The position numbers were made by a program, and so were the translations under genes. The notes below the pieces were generated by a model, which did no database searches, was not told where the DNA came from, and worked only from the letters and a program-made list of their open reading frames with translations. This document shows, piece after piece, positions 24,183-36,800 of a stretch of 64,000 nt of DNA. Origin of the DNA: Sipunculus nudus (taxonomy: Eukaryota; Annelida; Sipuncula; Golfingiida; Sipunculidae); assembly GCA_026874595.1 (NCBI GenBank), contig CM049314.1:61235300-61299299 (forward strand). The letters run 5' to 3'. Positions within the stretch are counted from its first letter, which is position 1, and every line of letters begins with the position of its first letter.

Positions 24183-24634
24183 TTCAACAAACATTGACAG
24201 ATGAGGCCACCTAGAGGTGGATTAGTAGGGACTGGATTTCATGTGCCCTTCTTTCCGACCTTTCCGATAAATAAGAAAACATACTACAAACAGAAGAAAG
24301 CACTAGATTCAGTGCCTGTTTTCTTCCTCACTTTTGCATGGAAGAGTTTTTTATGTCTTCTGGCATCCCAGCACACCTGTTCCCCTGGACATGGTGTTGT
24401 GCCCCCTCTGTGTCTTAAGTTTCATATTGGCCCCTGGTCCCCTCTGTGTAATGATCTTTTGATTACTTTCTATATTTTCCCATTCTTACCATATCCTTTG
24501 CTACATAAATGTGGCCATGCATGCTATGCCTTGCTTATCACAGGAGACCATCTGTATTTGGAGACATCAAATACTTGTGACCAGTTAACCTCGTATCATC
24601 CAGCATATATGCCAATATTTCATTTTGAGTAAAT

Positions 24635-24820
24635 TTAACTTTGATATGCATCAGTCATGGCTTGTATAAATTGTTTCTTGTGTTTAACAGTCTTTACTGA
24701 TATAGAACTGAGGTTGTCCTGTTTTTCACGGCCTTTGACTGGAGCAGCTGTTATTTTATCACCATCCAAGCACTGGAGCTGATGAAGAAATTCTGTAGCT
24801 GAGACATCAGAATTTCCATC
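24635..24820 (-). CDS. AARS2: AARS2 last coding exon (23) with stop
   Basis: Residues 940-1000 and TAA. It encodes [17 protein letters not shown] and ends QAMTDAYQS. The Gly-rich GGKGGG-type motif of other AlaRS C-terminal domains is replaced by [15 protein letters not shown], so tRNA contacts there may be altered. Confidence 0.88.
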   Translation of the reverse strand, partial: DGNSDVSATEFLHQLQCLDGDKITAAPVKGREKQDNLSSISVKTVKHKKQFIQAMTDAYQS

Positions 24821-27800
24821 CTGAAACAGAAAACAAAATGATTACCATTCTCTGGTCATATCTAAATGTGACCTCATGCAATATTATGACTTTATCAAGA
24901 ATGGAAAAAAACTGGGCTATTCTCCTATCATAAACATGAGGAGAAGAACTGAGCTATTCTCCTATCATAAACATGTGGAGAAGAACTGAGCTATTCCCCT
25001 ATCATATACATGTGAAATATCAAGATATACACCTAAATAAATGAAAGCATTATGTCAGGAGGGTCATGAAAAGTTCTAACTGCTGAAATAAAATAAAAAA
25101 TGTTAAATTATCCAATTTTTTTCTACCACATAACACAAATGTGCTTTTATTTCAAGTTTGCAGAAAAATTACCTTATGACAGTTTAACCAATGACTAAAT
25201 GTATATAGATAGCAGTCAAAATACACTGGCAAGCTTGATTAGTCAAAATACACTGGCAAGCTTGATAAGTAACACAATTTGACCCAAACATTTACGTCAT
25301 TACAGCAATCTAAGGTTGAAGAAAAGGCTCCTGAAAAGTTTCAGTTCTGTGCAATGCAGGTGATTACTTGTTTATCCCATATTTATTGACACTTTGATTT
25401 TTTAAGAAGAAATGATGGCAAAAACACACATACAGAATTTTATGATTTCCAATATTGCATAGTGAAAAAAAAACATTGATGAGTCCTACAAAGAAATCTG
25501 TATCTTACCTGAGGTCTGTAGAATATTGCTGATATGTGTTTTTTATTAGGATTATCAATAAATATCAACATGTCGTGTTCACTGTTGACTGCATCTATAG
25601 CATTCAGCACCTAAAAAAAACAGGAGGATCAAATGTCTCAGTAAAAGAAAAGTTGCTATGTTGTAATTTTCATGTTGTTGCAACTCCTTCTCTTACAAAT
25701 CTTGAAAATAATTTTCTACAAAGCTAAAAAAAACAGTAAAATATATTCTTCTCAATGAGAGATTACCTGTTTCTGTATTAACTGATCTGTAACAATAGTA
25801 ATTTTTGTTAGACTTTTTGTGGATCAGTCCAAACACCCCCCCCCCCCCCTCAATTCAAGAAATATTGGAGCAGGCTTTGGATTCCTTTCAATACCAAGAA
25901 ACATTAATGCTCTGTAGTTTTGGTTAAGTGAAAGGTAAAATATGTTCTTACATCTTTGTGTTTCTTGGCCTTTACTTCCAGAACTGTCAGTTGACCTGGT
26001 CGACATTTGGCAGTTGCTTCCTGTAGAATCTGTAAAAATTTCAGGAGTTTAAGTTATCCATATTAATAATGACATGAATCCTGCTACCTGTAACCAATAC
26101 ATAACACAAAACATCGAACTCAGCAACTCTGAATACATAAATTCACTAAAGCAGAAGACTGATCGTTTTCATTTAAGCATATCATTGTGGGAAGGGGTTC
26201 GTCTTTATCAACTTAACTTATTTTGCAAACTAATGGTTTGTGAGTCATGTAGTTTAACCTATGAGCAGGTATGCCAGTCAGGAGACCAATTTTTACATGA
26301 TCTGTTCTCAGCCTTGTAGCAAATGGTCCTGGTTTCTATTCTCAACTTGATGGTTTGTTAGCAATGTAACACTAACTACTTCCGCAGGGTTCAATGACAT
26401 TTTGTGGCACCACTGACTCTGATATATAGAAGTAGATAACATTTGGGTAAAAATACTGTCTTAAAGGTGCCCATTCACCTTCCTCTTTTGAAAAAGAATT
26501 TGTGGCTTCTCCTGTGTATATATACATGATATAAGGGTAATTTTGATTTGAAAAATTCTTATAACACATTTGTGAAGGATTACAAACTTGTTTATCAACA
26601 ACATGTTAGTAAACATGGTAATGTTGACAAATGGGAAAAACATTTAACCTAAGGTAGTAGATTGCATATATGCAGAGGTAGACAGATCACTTGTTGCAAA
26701 ACTCCATTTGCAAAGCTCTTGCCTATCGTGATACTGTAAACACGTTGATATAAACAAAACAAGCAGCCTGTGTGTGGTGGTATCCATGTTTTCTGGCCTA
26801 TTTTTTATAAAAGCTCCAAGGGATGACCTTTAGTTTATAAAGGTCAGATAGGTGATCGGGCCCCTTTAAGGTCTGAGTCTTCATTCCTTTGGTCTCAGTC
26901 TCATTATTGGTAACCATGGTTTCCCTCTCCATCTTGGTCTCTGATTGGCTGATCTCAACTACTACTGAGTCCTTGAATGATATGATAACTCACCTGATTA
27001 ATATTTTTACGCTGCTGGGTGTTTCTTTCCTTGTTGATATGGTCCTTGTTCAGTATCTCAAGTTCTTGTTCAATATGGTCTCGAGTGATCTTGCCCAGAA
27101 GTCTTCCATCATGTAAACACTGAATAATCAAAGAACTTGGTTACTGATCTTCATCATAATCATTTTTATATTAATTTTCAAATTCATCATATTTTATTAC
27201 TGTGTCTTTAATCTGCTAATACATGGAGACTGATTCCTTAACTTCATTTACATTGCCCCTAATTATGGTTGGGAGTTTAATAAACATTTGAGTTTTGAGA
27301 TCATGTGTGCTGAAATGCCTGCAAACAAGGGCCAGCTGTGATCAACTTTGACCCAACATTCCGTGAGTTTAAACTTTCCTAAGTTTCAATAGTATACTTA
27401 ACCTTTGAAAACTGAAAGAACAATAATCTCGATTAATTTATCTAAATATATATCCAATAAGCCATTTTCCAGATAAGATGATTAGATTGTGTGAACTTTG
27501 CATTTGGGAACATTTTCTATCCTTTTCCCCCTATAGCCCCTCAGTCACAGAAAAGGTCAGTGTAGTCTATGTTGGTGGGATGGTTACGCTCTGGACACAG
27601 CACATGACCTCCAATGACTTTCCACTCACACGCTGTGAGAAATGGAAGGACTCTTCTGGTTTGGCAAGCTGCCAAACACCCAGTCAGTTTGTGCTGGGAA
27701 AGGTAAAATCTGATTGGCTCAGAATGTAAACAAAGTTTACTGCGCCCTGCAGACCTGATAATTAGACCTGAAATTTGATTGGCTCAGCATGTAAACACAC

Positions 27801-30800
27801 AGAGCTCCGCCCATGCCAAGCTGGTGTGGCACTGCAAGAGAGGAAATATACCTGACCTCAGCCCACAATAGCAAGTTAGTTTTGAGACTGTCTTGAAAGG
27901 TTGAGATTGCATCAGGGGTGGAAAAAGACTGTACTACAAAGCACTTTCGACCGCAGTGTAAAGCGACCTACACCTCGAAGAACATCCCACTGTGCTGGTG
28001 CTACCTGCAATTTGATTGGTTAAATATTAGGCAACTCAGGGGGAATTCTACAGAGACAACACCTGACGGGCAACCACGGTTTCTTGCAGCAGTTAGTGTA
28101 GGGAATAGTTGAGCATAGCATAACCGCTGCTTAAAGAGCGTAGTGGAATGGTATACCTGTTGTATTTTTTCTGCCAGCCTGGGCCAGTCTTTCCTCGCCT
28201 TTTTCTCTGATATCAGGACCTTTAGTGCCTCCAGCTCACTTAATAAAGATTCCCCCTCATGTTGTGCCTGTAATAAAAAAACATTCCATATAATTCATTG
28301 TCTTAAAATATGTATATTATATCCCAGTGGGTAAATAAAATATTTGATAAGAGAAAACACTTTTTACCTGTCCAGAAATAAGATTCTATTTTGAATTTTA
28401 CCATTGAGCTGTTATTGATAAATATGATTATATATCCACTACAGACAATAAACAAAACAAGAGGGATAGACCAAGAAAACAAGATATATAGAAAGGGTTT
28501 TTAAAAATAATAGCATAATATTCTGCTTGTCAGTACTTCAAAGTAAAAAAACATGTATTTACATTTAGTAGAGTGAAGGCATTTTGTCCACTCTTCTTGG
28601 CTGAATAACTAATTCCATCAACAGTTATATAATTTTTTATGGTGGAGCAAACCACCTCCAATTTTTTAATGCTTGTTCTATGTACATCTGCAGAATTCCA
28701 TTTCACTTTTAGGACCACATGACAGGAACTTACACGCGAATATTCTGGCGTCATTGAGGCTTGGTTTATGACTCCTGCGGGTCCTGTGTGTACGTGTTCC
28801 CCATTGCAGTGTCAAAGCAAAGGGGAACCCCCAAAAGGCACACTCATTTGTGAGTGAAATATGACTATTATGCACAGTCTCCATATTTTACCTTGCAGAG
28901 CTCTCACCCTTGGTGGGAGACAACCATGAAAATGTCACCACCTAGGCTGAGATTTGAACTCACAACCTCCCGGCTTTGAGTCCTGTGCTCTACCATGGGC
29001 TACAGAAGCCAGTTAGAGAAGGTGGGGTTGATGTATTGTGATTAGATCAGACAAAGCTTTTCATGAGTGAAGTCTTGTTGAAAGTTTGGCAGAAAATTAT
29101 TAATCCTGTTTGTCAATGAATATAATGTATTAGGATATTTTAAAACAATCTGTTGTTAACAATAAATAATGAGACTAGTGGATGTTGAGGGCTAAGATAA
29201 CATTAAAGGAATTAAATTTTGGAGGTAATCTGGATCAATGATATATATATTTTTTATTCAGAGGATTTTGATGCAAGTGATTTTTTTGTCCCTGGGGAGA
29301 AGGCTCCATTCATAGGTATAAGGGCAAGCATTTGTTAAGCAACTGAAAAAATACACCTGTGTGACTGAAGCATGAAACTGTGCACAATACAGGAAAGCTT
29401 GATGGGGGATCCTAGCAGAGGTGTTGATTTTGTTGTATGACTAAACACACATCCAGTTAATTGTGTTAAATTTCATGTGATGAACAAAGTCATACTTGTT
29501 ATTTTCTCAATGATGCTTCTTCTATAGATTTTAAATCGTTATATTCATTATCATAATAAGATGTACAGTGAACCTTTTTTGTGTCAAAATCGAAGGGACC
29601 CTAAACAAAATTCGACAAATCCAAGGTTTGACACAAGGGTTTTTTTTTGGTAATAATTTAACTAAGAGTTGTCATGAATATTAAGTCTGTAACTCAATAT
29701 AAGCGGGGTATTCGACTTAAGCGAGTTCGACACTACAAGGTTTCACTGTATGAATTCACTTCCCATTACACTTAGAAAATCTCCAACTCTTGTATCATTT
29801 AAAACTAATTTAAGAATGTTATCTCTTTCAGTAAGCTTTTGGTAATTAATATGCACCATTTTTTTTCCTTGGGTCAGGCACAGGGAGTAGATTTCCATGA
29901 AATTGTATGTGGGTATGTGTGTGTGAATTGCACAATGAGTCTGACCATCGGAGATTTGGCACTATATAAATATTATATATTATTATTATTATTATTATGT
30001 AAATACCTGTTTTGCCAGTTCCCCAGTGACTGCAGTGATTCTGGCCGTACCCTGAGACACACCCTGTGCTTGCGTGATGACCATCTGACCCAGATGACAG
30101 GTGTTGTGGACATGTCTGTATAACAACAAAACAGGGCCATGACAAAACAAGTTATAACAACATATTACCAGAGTCATTATATTTTACCAATTCACCTCAT
30201 AATTCAAACTAGACATTTCTTGGCACGGTAGGTGCCATAGTATCCCCAGACAATAAATCCCCCCCCCCCCTTTAAGAACAGGCCCCCCATCTACAGCAAC
30301 AATTAATATCAGACCACACTCATAGAAAAGGTCACTCTCATAGAAAAGGTCATGACCCCAATTTCAATATACATCATCCCCTAACCCATGTCTATGTATA
30401 TGCATAATATGAAAGAAATCTGTCCATTAGTTTTTTACTTATAATGCTCACAGTACTGTTAAATGGCAATGATGGGGGTATTAAACGGCATGAAAACAAG
30501 TAAAAGAATAACAGGTGGCGCCACCTGTTTCTGGTACATGACATTACTATCCAAGATCTTCGATCAAGTTGATTTCTGGACCAATCCATGCATCCCTTAT
30601 TGAGAAATTAAGGATTTTGTGTGATTTTTACCATATATGGCAATATTCAAGGTCAAGGCCACTCTCATAGAAAAGGTCATGACCCCATTTTAAATAAACA
30701 TCATCCCAAAACCCATATCTATGTATATGCATAATATGAAGGAAATCTGTCCATTAGTTTTTGACTTATAATGCTCACAGTACTGTTAAGTGGCAATGAT

Positions 30801-33800
30801 GGGGGTATTAAACGGCACAAAAACAAGTAAAAGAATAACAGGTGGCGCCACCTGTTTCTGTTACATGACATTACTATCCAAGATCTTCAATCAACTTGAT
30901 TTTGGGATCAATCCATGCATCCCTTATTGAGAAATGATTTTGTGTGATTTTTTACCAAATATGGCAATATTCAAGGTCAAGGCCACTCTCATAGAAAAGC
31001 TCAATACCCCATTTTAAATAAACATCATCCAATAACCCATATCTATGTATATGCATAATATAAAAGAAATCTGTCCATTAGTTTTTGACTTATAATGCTC
31101 ACAGTACTGTCAAGTAGCAATTTTGGGGGTAGTAAACGGCACGAAAACAAGCAAAGAAATTAATAGGTGGCGCCACCAGTTTCTGGAACATGACAACCCT
31201 ATCCATGATCTTCCATCAACTTGATTTTGGGATCAAACCAGGCAAGATTTCTTGAGATATTTAAGAATTTGTGTGATTTTCCCCAAAATTGGACCTATTC
31301 AGGGTCAAGGACACTCTCCTAGTCAAGGTCATGACCTCATTTTAAATAGGCATCGTCCTCTCACCCATATCTATACATATACCAAGTTTGGTTTATGATC
31401 CATGAAATATTTTTTGAGTTATCGTGCCAACAAGATTTATATGCGGCGGCGGCAGTGGCAAGACCGGTATGAAAACATATAGTATCCCCGAATTTGTCTG
31501 GGGATACAATAATTTGCTGCCTACCTGCCTCAGGGTAAACTAACTCTCTTAATTTTTTTACCCACTTCAAAATCTGATAGATTTTTTTTTTTTAATATGA
31601 AAGGGTTTTGATTCCAGGAAATTTTTTGTTCATACATGTTAACAAACAAAACTAGTTTTAGGTATCTGCAAAAATAAATCACTGGAAAAACTGCAACTAT
31701 CCCTAAATGCTAACAAGTAAAATGGATATAGAGTGAGCATGTGGAATAAGAGGAGGAAGGTCTCCATGGACTAAAATAATTGTTGCTGCTCAGGTGAAGC
31801 AACTTTACAAATGGACAAATAAAGGGTAGTGCTGAACAGAATACTTGAACATTAAAGTTAGAAGTAAACCTAGTATCCAAGTCCAAAATCAGAATTTAAG
31901 TACTTCTTCACATACTTACGTTCCCCCGCAGAGCTCTACTGAATGTGACGCTCCCAGGTCAGACTCAGTACTCTCCAGAAGATCCTCTACAGGAACTCCC
32001 ATGGACACCACTCTGACAGTCCGGGGGTAAACCTGTAAAATATCATAGACAAGATATATAATATTAGAACTTCATTAGAATTTCATTAGAATTTTATTAT
32101 ATAAATATTTCTAAAATTTCACAGTAACAAAACTGACATTATCATCATTAATTACATTTCCCTGAAAAGGAGTTTACTAGTCTTTTATAATCACTTTGCA
32201 ATCTCAAAGTTTAATCACCTTTTAAGGGTAAATATGAGATTAACATTTTCAGTGTACAATCATAAGCACAGCCAGATCTATTAAAGCACATGTAAGATTA
32301 CAAAACTTTTCAACTTTTTTTAAATTTAGATCACAAAATCATAAGCACAGCCAGATCTATTAAAGCACAAGATTACAAAACTTTCTAACTTTTTTTTAAA
32401 TCTAGGTCACACTGACCTACATTTTTTATAAACAAATCAGTATCATATAACTAGTAACACTGTATTTTACATGAATATATAATTCATGGACTGGTTCTCT
32501 ACCTCATCTCTGAGAAGGACCAGACCCTTGATAGCCGTGGCCTCTGACAGTGGAACCTCCTTGCTGTACACAGGGAGCTGATTCTGTACCACAGTATTCG
32601 CTATTTCGGACACTCTCTCTATCTCATTCTGAGACAAACCCTGAAGTGAGATAAAAACATATTACATATAAAAGCACACCAATATGTGCATTAACTATAC
32701 CTATTAATTATTCCAGTACCCCTGTCCACTTGGGTTTTTTTTGTGATAATTTTATAAAATGAACTTAAGCTTACCTTTACTTATCTCAGAGTCAAAACAG
32801 ACAATTATAGCATGGAGACTATCGAACAGCAAAATAATACTGTCCCATGTATGAATTCATATAATTAATTGAGAAAGAAATATGACTCGTGACATACAAG
32901 TAACAACCTAAGCAGACAAACTTAAACTACATCCATTTGACGATTCATAGATATGATGTCACAGTGGTACATGTATGTCACGTTTGTTACATCCCTCCTT
33001 CATTACACTGATACACAGATAAGGCCACTAGAAATGGCTCGATTGTTTTGCTATTTTCGACACAGGTCCCCACCCTCCCAGCATCACAATTATATTTATT
33101 TTATGATTCTTTATATTATATGCAATATTACCTCTGCTTTGTAGTAGCTAACAAAATAAATTTAAAAGAAATATAACCAAATATTATGTGGGCAAGGGTG
33201 ATGGAGTAGAGTATAAAGAATATCAACATTTATGTATTGTTCTCAAAAGTGAGCAAACATGCTTTATATTTGATTGATAATGATCTTTTCACATTGTTTG
33301 CTACCCAGTGTATATGGAGTTTTATATACACTGCAGTCATGTTAAATACTGTGGTTGGCTTCATATTGGCGAGGCTGAAATTTTGCGATATTTTAATTTT
33401 GAACTGTTCACGAGGGTTTCATATTTGCGATTGCACAAGAACCTATATAAAATCTAAAAATAGTTGCAGTATTTGTGCTTATTATAAAATTAAAATGAAT
33501 CCTACAATACATCACTCATTTCTGCTAGTCATTATATAGTAAGACTTGTGTCACAGTTGACATATTCCAAGATGCTTTACTTATTGCGTGTTTACAGGTA
33601 CTGGCCTTTGATACCATGCACAGATTGGGTTCCTGATTAATGAATCATGTTTTCACAGGTGTTATAACTTATCTGTTTTGCTGATGCATCTACCCCTCTT
33701 GCTCATCTAAGTTGATGGGACATCTTATTCCTGAGGGTTTAATATTCAAGCTTATTTCCCATTTACAAATATTGTGAAATTAAAACCCTCGCAAACAAAA

Positions 33801-36800
33801 AGGCAACCAAAGTATATATTCATACAAAAGGCTGCACAGGTTTATGCTGCATATATACCCCTGTCATTTCCTAAAGGTCACTCCCTTTGAACTGGTCAGG
33901 TCAGGTCAAGTCAGGTCAAAAAAGGTCAGGTCAAGTCAGGTCAAAAAAGGTCAGGTCAAGTCAGGTCAAAAAAGGTCAGGTCAAGTCAGGTCAAAAAAGG
34001 TCAGGTCAAGTCAGGTCAAAAAAGGTCAGGTCAAGTCAGGTCAAAAAAGGTCAGGTCAAGTCAGGTCAAAAAAGGTCAGGTCAAGTCAGGTCAAAAAAGG
34101 TCAGGTCAAGTTAGGTCAAGTAAGGTCTGGTCATTCAGATCAGTCAATAGTGCAGATAAAGGTCAGGGAAGGATAGACCATGAATGGTAAGGTCATATCA
34201 GGCTAGACTATGTTTGAATCATATAGTTGCCAATGATTATGTTAGGTAAACAATGTACGCTCAAAGGCATATCTTTGAATATATAAGGAATAATATAGAT
34301 ATACAAGGCTGCATCGACTTTAATGTCTGCAAGAAAAAAACTGTCACAGATATCCAGTAAATATGATTTGATATTAAAGAGAAACATTTCAAATAGTATT
34401 TGTGTCTTATTTTAATGATTTTTAACTGTGATTCTTAGTTAATATATCAGCAAACATTCTTTATTATTACAAACTGACCTTTGCTGACCTGAAGTCAAAG
34501 GTCAATTTCTTGTCAGCCACATATGAGCCAGCCTGGCTCACTGACCCCAGTACTCGGTTCAGTGCATGTTGCAGGACATGTGTGGCTGTGTGGTGACACA
34601 TGCAGCCTTCCCTCTGATCCTATAACACAAAAACAGTAAGTTGTTAAAGACATCTTATAGGTAGAATCTGACCAGGAGAATAAGGCACCCCACTTGAACA
34701 TGATCATCAGCACTTCAATCCCTCTACCATCTTCAAACAAAGATAATCCACTACTGTAGATAGTCCACACCTCCATTTAGAGCAAAAATTTGGATTGAAA
34801 AACCAATAACCCTGTGTATTATACACACGCAGTGGCAGACCAAAATCCTGGATGATGTATATTTTATTTCAAATATTCACTGGAAAATTTACTAGTTCTG
34901 TGGTGGTAAACTTTTGAGAATGCCAGTGGGCCAACTTCCCGAAGTTTCTTGGAAATAGCACAGTTATCAGATGGTTTCAATTAAAATTATACCAGTTGTT
35001 AAGAAAGGTGCCTCAATCAGGCCTGAACGCAAGAAGGATTAAAAAAAGGCAGAATCACAAAGGTCTGTGCCAACATTCTGGGCATTGGGAGACTGTTAAT
35101 ATCCACAGATCTTACATTAAGAGGTGTGCTCAACTCAACATGATATCAATTAAAATATAGCTATTCATCTCTATCTCCAGTCAAATTCAGCCTATTTTGG
35201 GAAAGAACAAATGAACACCCTCTTTGCTAACTGTGATTTGTTGCTGAAGAAGGCCTAAGACAGAGGTCCAAGTCTTCCTCTACTGGAGTGTTTATGTGAC
35301 GTTTTACTCTTTTTTAGATTACACTCAGAGTTTCACTATAATGGTTTCAGATCAGGTTATGATTTTTTTGCACAGAGAAGCACTCTGAAATTAGTAAGTT
35401 TTTTAATACATGTTTTATTTCTGCCCCACTGAAAAGAAAGAGCCACTCACAAGACACTGGCCCTTTCATTAATACAAATATTTTCCTATCAGAGTCAGTA
35501 ACTATTGTATGAGAATATAAAGAAACAAAATCAAGGAATTTATGTCCCCCGCTTCCATTTTAAGTCAGACAGACAGACAGAAAACCTTCTGCTCTTACAT
35601 GTGATTGCAGGCGTAACCTTGAGTGTACAAACCTACCTGGTTCACATGTAACTGTACTTGGTCCCCTTTCTTCAAAGTTCCTCCAGTCAGTTTACCTATG
35701 TGCAGGACATAGTTTTGGTAACTCTGGATATCCTCAACTTTAAACTGTACATCGCTACCTTCCTGAAGAAATAGACCATAGCTGATTTATTGTCTTGGAG
35801 ACTACTTTTGATCTTTTTTTTTTTTAATTGAAAAATTTTTTAAATTGACACTTAGGATATGCGTACATTATACATAAGACATAGACACATACATAATAGA
35901 AGTTACATGCATAAAGTGTATATCTACTCACAGTGAGTTTTTATATGAAAGGGTCAGGTTGATACACACTACTATATACAAATGTATGAACACATGTATG
36001 ATTATACATGCACACATACATGTACAAATTGAAGTAGAAAAGTTTAGTTTTTCCTTCAGAATGTGAATTTCATCTCTTTTCATTTACTATAGAGCATTGT
36101 GTAGAATACCCCATTTTTTCCTATGAGCCTCGATCATTCCATTTTTAGCAGCAGTTTTCTTCTCAATGTTATAAATTAGTTCAATATATATTTTACAACT
36201 ATTGAAAACTGGCTTTGCATTAGTGCATTTACAGGTATATATGAATCTTTTTATTGAAAGTAACATCATATCAATCAGGCAGAAATGGGTCCATTAAAAT
36301 ATTACAGCTATTTTATTAATGTTCTCTTCATTTACCAAGACATGTAAAGTTGACAGCCAATTTTTCAATGGGGATAATAAGTTTTGTGTTTATTTTCATT
36401 CGTAAAACAGATGTAACATTTTTTCTTTTTTATACATGCATGCAGGACATTGTGGTTTCTTAATTTTTTATGCTTTTGATGCTTGCTCTGACAACATGCA
36501 AATTCTAAAAATCATTATGCACCTTGTGTACGCTGGAGTGACTTACTGCCAAGTATCAAAGTTACTCCAATGGGAAGAGTTAAATTAAGTCTTCCCTACT
36601 GAGAAGTGCAGGTCCAAGTAAATAAGCTTAAAATCTACATACAATTTAGATCACTTTGTTCTTATCTTTGAACTTAATTCAAACTTTCACAATTACTGAT
36701 GCAAAGTAATTCAAACCTGAGTGTGTTACCTGATTAACAGGTGTGATGTACCCTTGGTCTGCAACTTGACCTCCGGCTTCAGCGTAAAAACAAGTCTGAT

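Noticed and set aside
24201-24632. 143-residue plus-strand open frame
   Set aside because: It lies antisense to the AARS2 3' UTR, has no splice or family support, and its composition looks like chance.
27478-27729. 83-residue open frame within an AARS2 intron
   Set aside because: No homology, no splice context and sense opposite to the host gene; treated as chance.
33844-34176. Basic repetitive open frames ([10 protein letters not shown] type)
   Set aside because: They are translations of the 25-bp AGGTCA minisatellite in several frames.
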